The notes: generated by a model not told the origin, from the sequence alone. Counted from the stretch's first letter, positions 1 through 8,079 are shown. The stretch is DNA of 27,345 nt from JBGPYB01 sp041493035 (GCA_041493035.1 JBGPYB010000053.1:1-27345), one strand, 5' to 3'. Translations and numbers: made by a program.

Positions 1-1025
1 GGCCGCTCGTGGGCTGCCTCGTCGACGAGGGTCCCCTGGCCGAGATCCTGAGGCGCGACCGGATCCCCGTCTTCGCCCTGGGGAAGCGGCCGGGCTTCGA
101 CGTCTCGGTCGTCCGGCGGCTGATGCGCATCCTGCGGGACGAGCACATCGACATCGTCCACACTCATGTCTGGAACGCCGACGTCTGGGGGCGTTTCTCG
201 GCGTGGCTCGCGCGCGTTCCGGTTCGAATGATGACCGCCCACAGCGTGGACGTTTGGAAGACCCGGGCACATCTCGCGGTCGACTGGGGCCTGGCGAAGG
301 TGTCGGACCACGTCCTGTGCGTCTCCGCGGCCGTGGAGCACTTCTACCGGACACGAGCAGGCGTCCCGGCCCGGAAGCTCTCCGTGATCCTCAACGGCAT
401 CGATGCCACGCCGTTCGACGTTCCGATCGATGCCGCAGCGAAACGGCGAGAGCTGGGGATTCCCGCCGTGGCCCCGGTGCTCTCGGTCGTCGCCCGCCTG
501 CTTCCCGAGAAGGGACACTGCCATCTGCTGGCCGCCATGCCTCGCATCCGGGAGGCGTTTCCTCAAGCCGTGCTCCTCGTCGTCGGCAACGGCCCCACGC
601 GGATGGATCTGGAGCGCCAAGCCCGGGGGCTCGGCCTCTACGATGACGGCGTGCGGCTTCTCGGTGAGCGGCGGGACGTCCCGGAGATCCTCAAGGTCAC
701 GAGCGTCTACGTCCTGCCATCGTCCGTGCGGGAAGGGCTCTCGATCTCGCTCCTCGAGGCCATGGCAAGCCGGCGGCCCGTCGTCGTCACCGATGTCGGG
801 GGCAACCGCGAAACCGTTGGCCATGGCCGCAGCGGGCTCGTCGTCCCGCCGGCAGACTCCGATGCGCTGGCTGAGGCCGTCCTCAAGCTGCTCCAGGACC
901 CCGATCTCGCCCGCCGTCTGGGGGATTCGGCCCGGGCGAGGGTCGATGAGGACTTCAGCGCGTCGCGCATGGTCAAGCAAACCGAGGAGCTGTACGAAGA
1001 GTTGCTCGCGGAGAAGCGCGGGTGA
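1..1025 (+). CDS. Glycosyltransferase family 4 (GT-B), 5' partial
   Basis: This is the C-terminal two thirds or more of a GT4 enzyme, which moves a sugar from a nucleotide-sugar donor to a growing glycan on the cytoplasmic side of the inner membrane. The reading frame is open to the left edge (first complete codon at 3). The GTG at 9 is internal: the text there (CLVDEGPLAEIL) matches the middle of the N-terminal Rossmann domain, so the true start lies outside the window. Visible landmarks are the domain linker NGID near base 391, the donor-domain start SVVARLLPEKGH near 483, and the EGLSISLLEAM motif with the family's E-x7-E pair at codons 732 and 756. VGGNRE and GLVVPP follow as expected. 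The stop overlaps the next gene's start by four bases (GTGA), implying translational coupling to the kinase. Sugar specificity cannot be read from the sequence. Confidence 0.93.
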   Translation, partial: PLVGCLVDEGPLAEILRRDRIPVFALGKRPGFDVSVVRRLMRILRDEHIDIVHTHVWNADVWGRFSAWLARVPVRMMTAHSVDVWKTRAHLAVDWGLAKVSDHVLCVSAAVEHFYRTRAGVPARKLSVILNGIDATPFDVPIDAAAKRRELGIPAVAPVLSVVARLLPEKGHCHLLAAMPRIREAFPQAVLLVVGNGPTRMDLERQARGLGLYDDGVRLLGERRDVPEILKVTSVYVLPSSVREGLSISLLEAMASRRPVVVTDVGGNRETVGHGRSGLVVPPADSDALAEAVLKLLQDPDLARRLGDSARARVDEDFSASRMVKQTEELYEELLAEKRG

Positions 1026-2116
1026 GCGAGCCCTGGCGCCGCGATGCAGGATTCCCCAGCCCGGGAGAGATGCGCGCGGCCGTCGAGGAGGCGGCCAGGG
1101 CCCAGCTCGCAGACCAGGGGCGCCTGCTGGCGGTGACACCGGTCCATTCGGGCGGTCGAGCGTACTCGGCGGTCCATCGGATGGAGCTGCGATTCGAGAA
1201 ACGGACGCTCGACGTCTGCCTGAAACTGTATCGCCCCCACGACCGGATCCACGAGGGCCAGTGCGTGAGGTGGGCACGAAAGGAGTTCTCTGTCCTGGGT
1301 GCGCTCCACCCGGGCACCCTGGGTGCAGAGGAGCTGTCGGTCGTCAAGCCCCTTGCGCTGCTACCTGAGCTTCCGGGCATCCTTCTCGAGACCGATCACG
1401 GGACGGTGCTGAACACGGTGCTCAAGGCGCGCCGGTTCGGCGTCCGGCGCCAACGGTCCATCGAGGCTCTGGAACGCTGCTACCGGAACCTGGGCGTCAG
1501 TCTCCGCGAGCTGCACGACCTGACGGTCGAGAACCTCGCCGTCGCGAAGGCCCTCGCAGGGCTGTCCTTGCGCACGGCCAGTGCGGACGACCTCGTCAAG
1601 GAGGCCGACGAGGAGTTCCAGGGCGCGATGCTTCTGTCGACAAACGGGGGGTGGGCCGTGACGGAGCGTCGTTACCGGCTCGCGAGGGAGAACTTCTGCC
1701 GCCTCGCCGATGCCGGCCCGCACCGGGTAGGCGTTCACGGCGACTTCACGCCAGTCAACGTGTTCGTTCACGACGCCCGGGCCACGCTCTTCGACTTCCT
1801 CACCTTCCACGTGGGGCACCCGTACGAGGATGTGGGCCGTTTGCTCAGCTACACCTATTTCGAGCAGAAAGACCCTTTGTCTCTTCGTCGGCGAGACGTG
1901 ACTCGCCTGATCGTCGCATTCATGGATGGCTACGGCGTTCCCGAGTGGCGCGGCGACCCAGCGCTCGAGTTCTTCTTCCAAAAGGGCATGTTCCGTACGC
2001 TGCGGGGCGGTTTTCGGTTTGCCAAGCGGCCCGGGCTCGCCCGGTTGATCTACCGGCGGGCGATGCTGCGTGTCTTCCACCAATGGATGAAGGAGGGCAT
2101 GGCGCTGCCTTCCTGA
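1022..2116 (+). CDS. APH/WaaP-like (lipopolysaccharide-kinase-type) small-molecule kinase
   Basis: A 364-residue protein with a protein-kinase-like fold of the aminoglycoside phosphotransferase / lipopolysaccharide core kinase group. The catalytic loop is HGDFTPVN at residues 239-246 (Asp241 as catalytic base, Asn246 as metal ligand). The magnesium-binding Asp is at 258 in FDFLT, in place of the usual DFG/DWE. A candidate ATP-binding lysine lies in VCLKLYRP near residue 66. The GTG start overlaps the glycosyltransferase stop by four bases. Next to a GT4 gene, phosphorylation of a sugar in a lipopolysaccharide core or exopolysaccharide precursor is the most economical role. Drug phosphorylation is unlikely here because the gene is locked into a polysaccharide operon. 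A second kinase of the same class lies at 9669-10706. Family confidence is high; substrate unknown. Confidence 0.82.
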   Translation: MSEPWRRDAGFPSPGEMRAAVEEAARAQLADQGRLLAVTPVHSGGRAYSAVHRMELRFEKRTLDVCLKLYRPHDRIHEGQCVRWARKEFSVLGALHPGTLGAEELSVVKPLALLPELPGILLETDHGTVLNTVLKARRFGVRRQRSIEALERCYRNLGVSLRELHDLTVENLAVAKALAGLSLRTASADDLVKEADEEFQGAMLLSTNGGWAVTERRYRLARENFCRLADAGPHRVGVHGDFTPVNVFVHDARATLFDFLTFHVGHPYEDVGRLLSYTYFEQKDPLSLRRRDVTRLIVAFMDGYGVPEWRGDPALEFFFQKGMFRTLRGGFRFAKRPGLARLIYRRAMLRVFHQWMKEGMALPS

Positions 2117-2148
2117 TGGGTTCGACGGCGGGGGTCCTCTCCTCCGGC

Positions 2149-2814
2149 CTAGAACCAACGGCGGTCCAGAAACCTCCATCCTCCTGGACAGATCAGTATG
2201 CTCGCGAGGACGGACCGGAAGCGGATCGTCCTGACGTCCCTCCAGCCGGCCGCCCGGTACGTCTGTCGGGCCCGGCGATCATCGCCAATGACGTCGCATA
2301 CAGCGGCCGTGTATCCGAGCTTACGGAGGCGAGACTGGACATCGACGAGAAAAGGCCGCGAGAGCCTCTTGCCCCGATGTGCGGGCGCGATGTAGAAATC
2401 GAAGAGGTAGGCAGAGCGGTCGTCGAGCTCGAGCCCGAGCGCCCGGACGCGGGGATGAGGCCTGGCCCGGTGCCCGCCAGCATCCACCCACCAGATATAT
2501 CCAAGGAGAACACTGTCGATCGTTGCGAGGAGGCCGTGATAACCCCGCGAACGACAGTCCTGGAGCCGCGCGTCCGCCTGGGGATCGACCGCGCGATGGA
2601 CCCGGCAGAACTCATCGAGAGCCGTGAAGTCTGCGTCGTCGATCTCCCGAACCGAGAACGACACCGGGGCGGGAGTCTCTGTCGCCTCGCACAGATCCAT
2701 CGCAATCACGACGAGGTCGCTGGAACAAAAGACCCGCCGGCGGACGCGGCGAGCGAAACCCTGAACTCTTGGGGGCAACAGGCTTCGCAGACCCCTGACC
2801 GCAGACGCGTTCAT
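2149..2814 (-). CDS. GNAT-family N-acetyltransferase
   Basis: A 221-residue acetyltransferase. An open frame extends upstream to 2991, but the ATG at 2814 forms an ATGA overlap with the stop of the preceding CelD-like gene, so that start is preferred. The N-terminal 35 residues are basic (RGLRSLLPPRVQG, RRVRRR). The GNAT core starts near residue 50. Motif A is visible as YLFDFYIAPAHRGKRLSRPF: a beta strand, then the acetyl-CoA pyrophosphate loop at HRGKR (146-150). It is followed by GYTAAVCDVIGDD and AGW, the usual motif-B region. It resembles the GNAT protein at 14376-15113 in length, basic N-terminus and the block D-x-[YF]-I-x-x-A-H-R, so the two look like paralogues. It ends the three-gene - strand operon, converging on the kinase gene with a 32-base gap. 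The acceptor is unknown; a polysaccharide or lipid-linked sugar is inferred from context. Confidence 0.75.
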   Translation of the reverse strand: MNASAVRGLRSLLPPRVQGFARRVRRRVFCSSDLVVIAMDLCEATETPAPVSFSVREIDDADFTALDEFCRVHRAVDPQADARLQDCRSRGYHGLLATIDSVLLGYIWWVDAGGHRARPHPRVRALGLELDDRSAYLFDFYIAPAHRGKRLSRPFLVDVQSRLRKLGYTAAVCDVIGDDRRARQTYRAAGWRDVRTIRFRSVLASILICPGGWRFLDRRWF

Positions 2815-4013
2815 CGGCGACCGCCGGCCTTCGAGGCCTGGGAACGCGCGGACTGGACCAACCTCCGGGAGCCCTTGCGGACCGCAGAAAGGGAGGGACG
2901 CAGCCCGAACTCCAAGAGCCGGAGGAGCCGGGAGAACGGGCGCCCATTGAAGAGAAACACCTCCACGTGTCGCACGGTCATTTCGGTCCAACGGGTCTTG
3001 TTGAAATCATCCTTGCCCAGCAAGTCGCAGGCGTCGAACTCGCCGCTCTGGAAGAGTTCCTTCGTCACGTGGGCCTCGAGGATGGAACCCACCGAGAGAG
3101 AAGTGAAGGCAGGGTCGTAGCAGGCCTTGAGCACCGCTGCGGTGCGACCCCAAACAATGTGCACCTCGAACGCGGCGAGGGCGCCTCCGATTCGGAGGGT
3201 CCAGACGCGGAGCCTGCCTTGGCGAGCGAATCTGCGAATGACGTCCTCATAGAAGCCGCGGTTTGGAGGCGACGCGATCGAGCTGCCCCTCTGACCAGAC
3301 CAGCTCCGTTCAGCGACTCCCATGACTTGCGGCATAACGCCCTCGATCCGATCCGCGCTCGCCACGCACTCGATCTCGACTCTCACCCCCGACTTCCGCA
3401 GCCGGTTCTGCTTGTTCCGGAGCTGCTTGTGGAATCGAGCCGGACGATTCGCGAAGAACGCGTTCCAATCCCCGGCGATGGGAATGCAGGGCGAATCGAG
3501 CGACCAGCGGGAGTGGAAGCCCCAGCCCCGAGCGCCGGCGGCCTCGGGGAGCAGTTTCAGAAACCGAGAGTGCTCTGGAATCTCCCGGAGGAAGACAACG
3601 TCCCAAGGATCCCCATCGAGAGCCTGGAGGACTAAGTCGAGGGCCTCCGAGTCTCGTTCGAGGAGCGCCACATCGGAGCGGCAGGCGTGGGCGTTGAAGA
3701 GATTCGAGACGACTCGGGCCGGCATCCCCCAGAACCGGCGGCGCAGGCGCCGGAGCGGCGCCAGGGCCACGAGGCGGTCACCCGCGCGGACCGCACCTGC
3801 GGCCAGCCTTCCGTGGCCGTAGGCGGCCCACCAGCTGGCAAGCCAGTCGTGGCTCAGGTAGAACGCCTGCGTCCGGGCCGCCGCCTCGTCCCACGCCGGA
3901 GCGAGCCGATCCCAGGACGCCTCGTCGACCACCGGCTCGTACACGAGACCGTCGCCCCCAGCCCACTCGACGTCGGCCGCGGGGAGACGGCCGAAGGAGG
4001 CCCCGAGGCTCAC
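2811..4013 (-). CDS. CelD/BcsL-family acyltransferase-like protein (GNAT_6, FemAB-like fold)
   Basis: A 400-residue protein of the CelD/BcsL group, cytoplasmic proteins made of two GNAT-like halves and found in cellulose and exopolysaccharide clusters. The chosen start is the GTG at 4013, which overlaps the preceding stop by four bases (GTGA); the frame is open far upstream but that part is antisense to other coding sequence. Landmarks are an N-terminal FYLSHDWLASWWAAYG block, a basic run (FHKQLRNKQNRLRKSG) and the C-terminal GNAT_6 signature ACYDPAFTSLSVGSILEAH followed by CDLLGKDDFNKTRW. Known relatives are annotated as acyl or aminoacyl transferases acting on polysaccharide or peptidoglycan precursors, mostly without biochemical proof. 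It sits between a second CelD-like gene and a GNAT gene, both overlapping it, so the three are probably translated from one message. Confidence 0.85.
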   Translation of the reverse strand: MSLGASFGRLPAADVEWAGGDGLVYEPVVDEASWDRLAPAWDEAAARTQAFYLSHDWLASWWAAYGHGRLAAGAVRAGDRLVALAPLRRLRRRFWGMPARVVSNLFNAHACRSDVALLERDSEALDLVLQALDGDPWDVVFLREIPEHSRFLKLLPEAAGARGWGFHSRWSLDSPCIPIAGDWNAFFANRPARFHKQLRNKQNRLRKSGVRVEIECVASADRIEGVMPQVMGVAERSWSGQRGSSIASPPNRGFYEDVIRRFARQGRLRVWTLRIGGALAAFEVHIVWGRTAAVLKACYDPAFTSLSVGSILEAHVTKELFQSGEFDACDLLGKDDFNKTRWTEMTVRHVEVFLFNGRPFSRLLRLLEFGLRPSLSAVRKGSRRLVQSARSQASKAGGRR

Positions 4014-5113
4014 GTACTGCCCTTGGCGCTCTCGACAGCGGGCTTCAGCCTGCCGGCCAGCGCGAGTGTGGCTCCGGCCAGCCGGCCCCGCCAACCCCGT
4101 CCGGCCGCGCGCCGGAGCAGCAGGGGTTCCTCCTCCGCCGTCCACTGGAACTTGTAGGCGTCGTCGCCCTTCATGAAGTCGAAGCGCTCGAAGCCTCGTG
4201 CCTGCGCGTCCCGCAGGATCTGGAGCATCAGCACGTTCCCGGGGCCGTGGGACGCAAAGGCGGGATCGAAGGAGGACTGCAAGTAGAAGAGCGTTCGGCC
4301 CGCGCTCGCGCCGAAGAGCACCGCGCGTGGACGGTCCCGGTCCCACAGGCCGAAGAGCTCGAGCCGGCCCGCCCGGAGCAGGTCCGGAGACACGAGCCGG
4401 TAGAAGTCGCGCTTGGCGTGGGCGGCGAAACCACCCCGCTCGCCCCGAGTCCGCCAGCGGCCCTGATGGAGAGCGAAGAGCGCGTCGAGCAAGGTTTCGC
4501 ACTCGGCCTCTGAGGTGCAGCGGGCGAAACGCATGCCCTCGCGGTCGATAAGGCGCCGGGACTTGCGCGCCACGCGCGTAGCGAAGTTCTTCCTCAGAGG
4601 AGCCACCGGCCGTCCTGTCTGTAAGCGGAGAAAGGGACACCGGTTCACGCCGCTGATCGAAACCGAGGCGCTGTCGCCGACAGCCTCGGGGCGGAGAAGC
4701 ACGGCCCCGGGGCGGAGACCCTGGAGATGCGCGACGTCCCATCCTCGTTCGATGCTCGTGAGGAAGTGGCCCAGCGCGCGCGCCGCTTCGCCTTCCAACC
4801 CACGCTCCGCCACGAGCAGATCGAGCCCTTCCGAGCCGACGAGGCGGTCACCGACAAGCCGCAGTTCCCGGACTGCCAGCAACCCCTTGAGCCGACGCGT
4901 GCGGATGTAGAAGGCGCCCCCACCGACTTCGCGTGTCCCGTCTCGGAGGCGCACCAGGAGCAGCCGGGCGCCCTCCCCGTAGACCTCCCACCACCGTCCG
5001 AGCCACGCATGAGAGACGAACGGACTCGGACGGTGAGAGGACTCGAGCAACCGGTCCCACCAGCCGGCAGCGGCGGCGAAACCCCCTTCCAGGGCGTCGA
5101 TCTCAATGCTCAT
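4010..5113 (-). CDS. CelD/BcsL-family acyltransferase-like protein (GNAT_6)
   Basis: A 367-residue protein of the same family as its downstream neighbour. The ATG at 5113 is chosen; a TTG nine bases earlier (5122) is in frame, but a GGAATTGAG stretch lies just before the ATG as a possible ribosome site. It shows PFVSHAWLGRWWEVYG near residue 31, a basic block (RKNFATRVARKSRR) in the middle, and the C-terminal signature SSFDPAFASHGPGNVLMLQIL with FDFMKGDDAYKFQW, the canonical CelD ending (D-F-x-x-G-x-x-x-Y-K-x-x-W). It is the first gene of a three-gene - strand operon. The protein is clearly diverged from the one at 2811-4013, so this is not a recent tandem duplication. Transfer of an acyl or aminoacyl group to a polysaccharide precursor is inferred. 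Confidence 0.87.
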   Translation of the reverse strand: MSIEIDALEGGFAAAAGWWDRLLESSHRPSPFVSHAWLGRWWEVYGEGARLLLVRLRDGTREVGGGAFYIRTRRLKGLLAVRELRLVGDRLVGSEGLDLLVAERGLEGEAARALGHFLTSIERGWDVAHLQGLRPGAVLLRPEAVGDSASVSISGVNRCPFLRLQTGRPVAPLRKNFATRVARKSRRLIDREGMRFARCTSEAECETLLDALFALHQGRWRTRGERGGFAAHAKRDFYRLVSPDLLRAGRLELFGLWDRDRPRAVLFGASAGRTLFYLQSSFDPAFASHGPGNVLMLQILRDAQARGFERFDFMKGDDAYKFQWTAEEEPLLLRRAAGRGWRGRLAGATLALAGRLKPAVESAKGST

Positions 5114-5233
5114 CGATCTCAATTCCGAGCGCCGCTGCCGCTTCTACCCGCCTGTGCTCAGGGCATCTATAATGCCATATCATGCGAGGACCGATCCGAC
5201 GGCGAGGTCGCTGCGCCCCGCGCCAGGCGGGGC
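5114..5233. other. Intergenic region between divergent CelD-like and metallophosphatase genes
   Basis: A 120-base divergent gap. It contains a perfect TATAAT at 5168-5173 on the + strand and an overlapping TATAGA on the - strand (5171 down to 5166). Neither has a recognisable -35 hexamer at 16-18 bases. An ATG at 5182 opens a + frame that meets a stop after about 19 codons and is not in frame with the metallophosphatase. Confidence 0.5.
5168..5173 (+). promoter_or_regulatory. Candidate -10 element (TATAAT) upstream of metallophosphatase gene
   Basis: A perfect TATAAT in an otherwise GC-rich gap between divergent genes, 60 bases before the proposed GTG start at 5234. No good -35 box is visible at 17 bases (the position reads TACCCG), so this rests on the -10 alone. 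Confidence 0.35.
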
Positions 5234-6256
5234 GTGGGTAGAGGTGGCGATAGGCCTCGACCACCTGCGCGCCTGCTCGCGACCTTGAGCGCGGTCCTCC
5301 TGGTCCTGATGATCCCCCGGGGCGGCCTTGGCGAGCGGGAGGTCCATGTCGCCTTTCTCGGCGACGAGGGGACGGGTGGCCGAAGACAGAGGGCGGTGCG
5401 CGACCAGCTCCAGCGCCGCGATCCTCGCCTCGTCTTCCTCCTCGGGGACAACGTGTACGACGAGGGCCAAGCCGAGCGGATCCGAGAACGTTACGACGAC
5501 ATCTATCAGCCCGTCATGATGCGCGGCGCCACGTTCCACGCTGCCTTGGGGAACCACGACGTCAAGAGATGCAGCGTCGCTCCCCTTGACCCCCTCGGTG
5601 CCGGAGCCGACGCCTATCGCTGGCAGACGCCTGGTTGCGACGTCGAGGACCACTTGAATCACGCGGCCTTTGGGTATCGGGACCGACGCCGCTACTACTC
5701 CGTCGGGTCGAGTGATGGAAGCTCGCCGCTCATGGAGGTGTTCGTCCTCGATTCGAATACGCTTGGGGACGCCAAACTCGACCCGCCCCGTGAGGACGGC
5801 GCCCAATTGGAATGGCTCGACGCGGCTCTCACGCGCTCGCGCGCTGTCTGGAAGGTCGTAGCGCTGCATCACCCGCTCCACTCGGGATATTCGAAGGAGT
5901 CGCGCGAGGAGATGCGAAGGGGCCTGCGAGCCCAGCTCAAGCCGATCTTCGAAAGTCACGAGGTCGACGCCGTGTTCTCCGGCCACGACCACATCTACTC
6001 GCGCGGTACTCCTAGCGGCGGCGTGCGCTACTTTGTCTCTGGGGGTGGGGGGGGTGGGCTCTACCACGTGGAGGAGTTACCGGACGACATCGCCGTAGCC
6101 GGATCGTTCCACCACTTCGTGTACGTGCGGGCGACGGAGAGTGTCTTCGAGTACTACGCGATCGACTCGGAGGGCCGTTCGCGCGATGCGGGGTCGTTCG
6201 TGAAGGGGGCGTCCGTCGACGTGCCATTTCCGGCGGGCACGCTCCCTCCCCGATGA
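5234..6256 (+). CDS. Secreted calcineurin-like metallophosphatase (acid phosphatase type)
   Basis: About 340 residues. Bimetal phosphoesterase motifs are complete and in order: FLGDEG near residue 40, GDNVYDEG (Asp72), GNHD (106-109), the LHHPLH histidine pair (212-213) and GHDH (250-253). The GDNxY form is typical of the purple acid phosphatase-like branch. The frame is open well upstream; the GTG at 5234 is preferred because it gives a textbook signal peptide: basic n-region (RGGDRPRPPAR), hydrophobic stretch LLATLSAVLLVLMI, and a likely cut after GLG near residue 31. An AGGCGGGG purine run precedes it. The product should act in the periplasm or outside the cell on phosphate esters. It sits alone between polysaccharide operons, so it could process a phosphorylated glycan or simply scavenge phosphate. 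The stop is followed by a gap with a fresh promoter. Confidence 0.88.
   Translation: MGRGGDRPRPPARLLATLSAVLLVLMIPRGGLGEREVHVAFLGDEGTGGRRQRAVRDQLQRRDPRLVFLLGDNVYDEGQAERIRERYDDIYQPVMMRGATFHAALGNHDVKRCSVAPLDPLGAGADAYRWQTPGCDVEDHLNHAAFGYRDRRRYYSVGSSDGSSPLMEVFVLDSNTLGDAKLDPPREDGAQLEWLDAALTRSRAVWKVVALHHPLHSGYSKESREEMRRGLRAQLKPIFESHEVDAVFSGHDHIYSRGTPSGGVRYFVSGGGGGGLYHVEELPDDIAVAGSFHHFVYVRATESVFEYYAIDSEGRSRDAGSFVKGASVDVPFPAGTLPPR
6041..6058 (+). repeat. G-rich tract (runs of 5, 8 and 3 G separated by single T)
   Basis: Inside the metallophosphatase gene an 18-base tract has three G runs, the longest eight G at 6047-6054. It encodes most of a SGGGGGGLY stretch, a glycine run that is common at this place in the family. 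It could form a G-quadruplex or slip during replication, but the coding constraint alone may explain it. Confidence 0.8.
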
Positions 6257-6264
6257 GTCCAACG

Positions 6265-6276
6265 CCAGGATCCTGG
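6265..6276. repeat. 12-base perfect palindrome (CCAGGATCCTGG)
   Basis: The palindrome lies 9 bases after the metallophosphatase stop and 23 bases before the -35 box of the next operon. There is no T run after it, so it is not a normal terminator. Its place upstream of a promoter would suit a binding site, but no partner is suggested. Confidence 0.4.
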
Positions 6277-6298
6277 ATCGGCAAAGGCGTTGATCCTC

Positions 6299-6327
6299 TT
6301 GACATAGTCACGGTCCCTCTGTACAGT
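6299..6327 (+). promoter_or_regulatory. Sigma-70-type promoter for the Wzy-MurJ-kinase operon
   Basis: A perfect TTGACA at 6299-6304 is followed after exactly 17 bases by TACAGT at 6322-6327 (four of six matches to TATAAT). This is the best promoter in the window. Transcription would start near 6334, leaving a leader of about 210 bases before the TTG start at 6546. The leader carries a perfect tandem 8-base repeat (CGGATCGC twice, 6454-6469). No JUMPstart/ops element was recognised. Confidence 0.6.
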
Positions 6328-6453
6328 AATTCACCGGCCTGTATTGAAGACGCTCGCCGGAAAGTTTTGTCGCGGCGGCGGCCCCCTCCCCACTGCCTTT
6401 GAGATTGAGTGTTCCGGTTGAGAGAGGGTGTGTCACAGAGAAGCGACGCGGTG

Positions 6454-6469
6454 CGGATCGCCGGATCGC
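6454..6469 (+). repeat. Tandem 8-base repeat (two copies of CGGATCGC) in an operon leader
   Basis: Two perfect, adjacent copies lie in the untranslated leader between the promoter at 6299-6327 and the gene at 6546. The purpose is unknown; two copies can arise by chance in GC-rich DNA. Confidence 0.6.
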
Positions 6470-6545
6470 CGCGAGTGCCCGGCCGTGACCGCTTCTGGTC
6501 GTCGGCTCCGGGGCCGCACATCCTCGTGATCAGGGGCGAAGCCTC

Positions 6546-8027
6546 TTGACGACCGCCGCGAGCCCTGGGGCCCTCGGCCTGGCGAGCGACGCCGAGGCGC
6601 CTGCGATCAGCGGTATACGCCTCTACCGACCCGCGCTGTGGTTTGCACTCATGGTGACCACAGGCCTTGCGATGGCCTACCGAGCCGACTTGGCGAGGGG
6701 CGGGAAGGCCGTCCTGGGACTGGGCCTGCTCCACGCCCTTGCGGCGAGCTACATCGCGTTCGCCCGCCCCCGGCATTTTCCGCTGCTGCTCATCGCCTAT
6801 CTCCCCTACAACGTGCGCTTCCCGGTCAATCTGGGCAGCTCGTCACTGAACCTTACGAATGTCCTGGTGCTCCTGGGTATCGTCGCCATGCTCTCGACGC
6901 GGCGACCGCGGCGGCAACCTTTCGGCGGGTTGGAGTACGTCCTGCTTGCGTTTATGGGGTTCGGCCTTCTGGCCATCAGCACGACGATCGCCGCTCACGG
7001 CGGGCGGGGCCTGCAAACCGACATCAACCACTTCAAGCAGTGGCTGACCCCCATCCTGGTCTTCTTTCTCGCGCGACGAGTGATCGAGGACCGGGAGGAC
7101 CTCGTCGACGTGATCGTCGCAATCCTCTGGACGTCGACTCTCGTGGGAGCCCTCACCTGGTGGGAGGGATTCACCAACGTCAGGGGGAGCATCGACAGGT
7201 CGCGGGTCGGGGCCATCATGTCCCAGGCGAATACGATGGCCGCCTTCCTCGTGTACTACAGCCTCCCAGCCCTCGCGCTCTTCCTGAGGTTGAAACATCG
7301 CGGCGCCCGGGCCCTTTCTCTGGCAGCCTTTCTCATCATGGTCCGGGGGATGCTCTATTGCATGTCCCGCGGCGCCTATCTGGCCTTGGCGGCCGGCTCG
7401 GCGGTGGTCATGCTGCTCTCGAGCCCGCTCCTCCTGGTCGCCGGTGCGACCTCCGTGGTTGCTGCGATCGCCGCACCGGAGTATGCCCCGGGCGTGATCC
7501 CATCCAGCGTGCTGACCCGCCTGAAAGTGACCACGAAGACAGACAACTCCGATCCGGATGCGTCGACGGACCACCTCGACTCGAGCAGTGAACACCGCCT
7601 GATGCTCTGGCACGCGGGACTCGCGATGATGCGCGCACACCCCTTGACGGGCGTGGGCCTGCTCCGCTTCGGCGAGGTGATCGACAAGTACGCGATCGAC
7701 CGCGAGGAGAACGACCCGTTCGATGCCCACGAGGCCTATATCAAGGTCGGAGCGGAGATGGGGATTCCGGCGCTTCTCACCATGCTCCTGCTGCTCGCCT
7801 GGATCGGTTGTGCGTCGTGGACCCTCTACTTCCGCCGCACCGATCTTCTTGACCGCTCGTTGGCCCTCGGCATGATGGGCAGCCTCGTTGGACTCATGGT
7901 CAGCTGCCTCTTCGGATCGCGCTTCGTCGACGACAACTTGATGAGCCAGTTCTGGGTGCTCGTCGGCAGCATGCGGGTTCTCCGCTACCTGCCGGAGCGC
8001 GTCGAGCCGGCGGAACGCACGGCGTGA
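6546..8027 (+). CDS. O-antigen ligase/polymerase family membrane protein (Wzy_C domain)
   Basis: A 493-residue inner-membrane protein with about ten or more hydrophobic segments. The TTG at 6546 is the start: AGGGG at 6532-6536 is placed 9 bases before it. The large periplasmic loop and Wzy_C signature are visible: EHRLMLWHAGLAMM at residues 349-362, HPLTGVGLLRFG, then AHEAYIKVGAEMGIP with His395, which fits the family pattern (E-H-R...P-x-x-G-x-G...H-N-x-Y...E-x-G). Here the residue after His is Glu rather than the common Asn. Proteins of this family either polymerise lipid-linked repeat units (Wzy) or transfer polymer to lipid A (WaaL); sequence alone does not separate them. A flippase-like gene follows in the same operon, which favours a Wzy-type polymerase. 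Confidence 0.83.
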   Translation: MTTAASPGALGLASDAEAPAISGIRLYRPALWFALMVTTGLAMAYRADLARGGKAVLGLGLLHALAASYIAFARPRHFPLLLIAYLPYNVRFPVNLGSSSLNLTNVLVLLGIVAMLSTRRPRRQPFGGLEYVLLAFMGFGLLAISTTIAAHGGRGLQTDINHFKQWLTPILVFFLARRVIEDREDLVDVIVAILWTSTLVGALTWWEGFTNVRGSIDRSRVGAIMSQANTMAAFLVYYSLPALALFLRLKHRGARALSLAAFLIMVRGMLYCMSRGAYLALAAGSAVVMLLSSPLLLVAGATSVVAAIAAPEYAPGVIPSSVLTRLKVTTKTDNSDPDASTDHLDSSSEHRLMLWHAGLAMMRAHPLTGVGLLRFGEVIDKYAIDREENDPFDAHEAYIKVGAEMGIPALLTMLLLLAWIGCASWTLYFRRTDLLDRSLALGMMGSLVGLMVSCLFGSRFVDDNLMSQFWVLVGSMRVLRYLPERVEPAERTA

Positions 8028-8079
8028 CCGGCCATCACGCGTCCCGCGACCGAGCCCAGAGCGGCGCGGCCCTGACGGT

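Noticed and set aside
2117..2148. Terminator between the convergent kinase and GNAT genes
   Set aside because: No stable hairpin followed by a T run on either strand.
2815..2991. N-terminal extension of the first GNAT protein
   Set aside because: It would lie antiparallel in phase over the end of the CelD-like gene; the ATGA overlap at 2811-2814 gives a better start.
5182..5241. ATG start for the metallophosphatase just after TATAAT
   Set aside because: This ATG is in another frame and reaches a stop (TAG at about 5239) after 19 codons; it would need a frameshift to join the enzyme.
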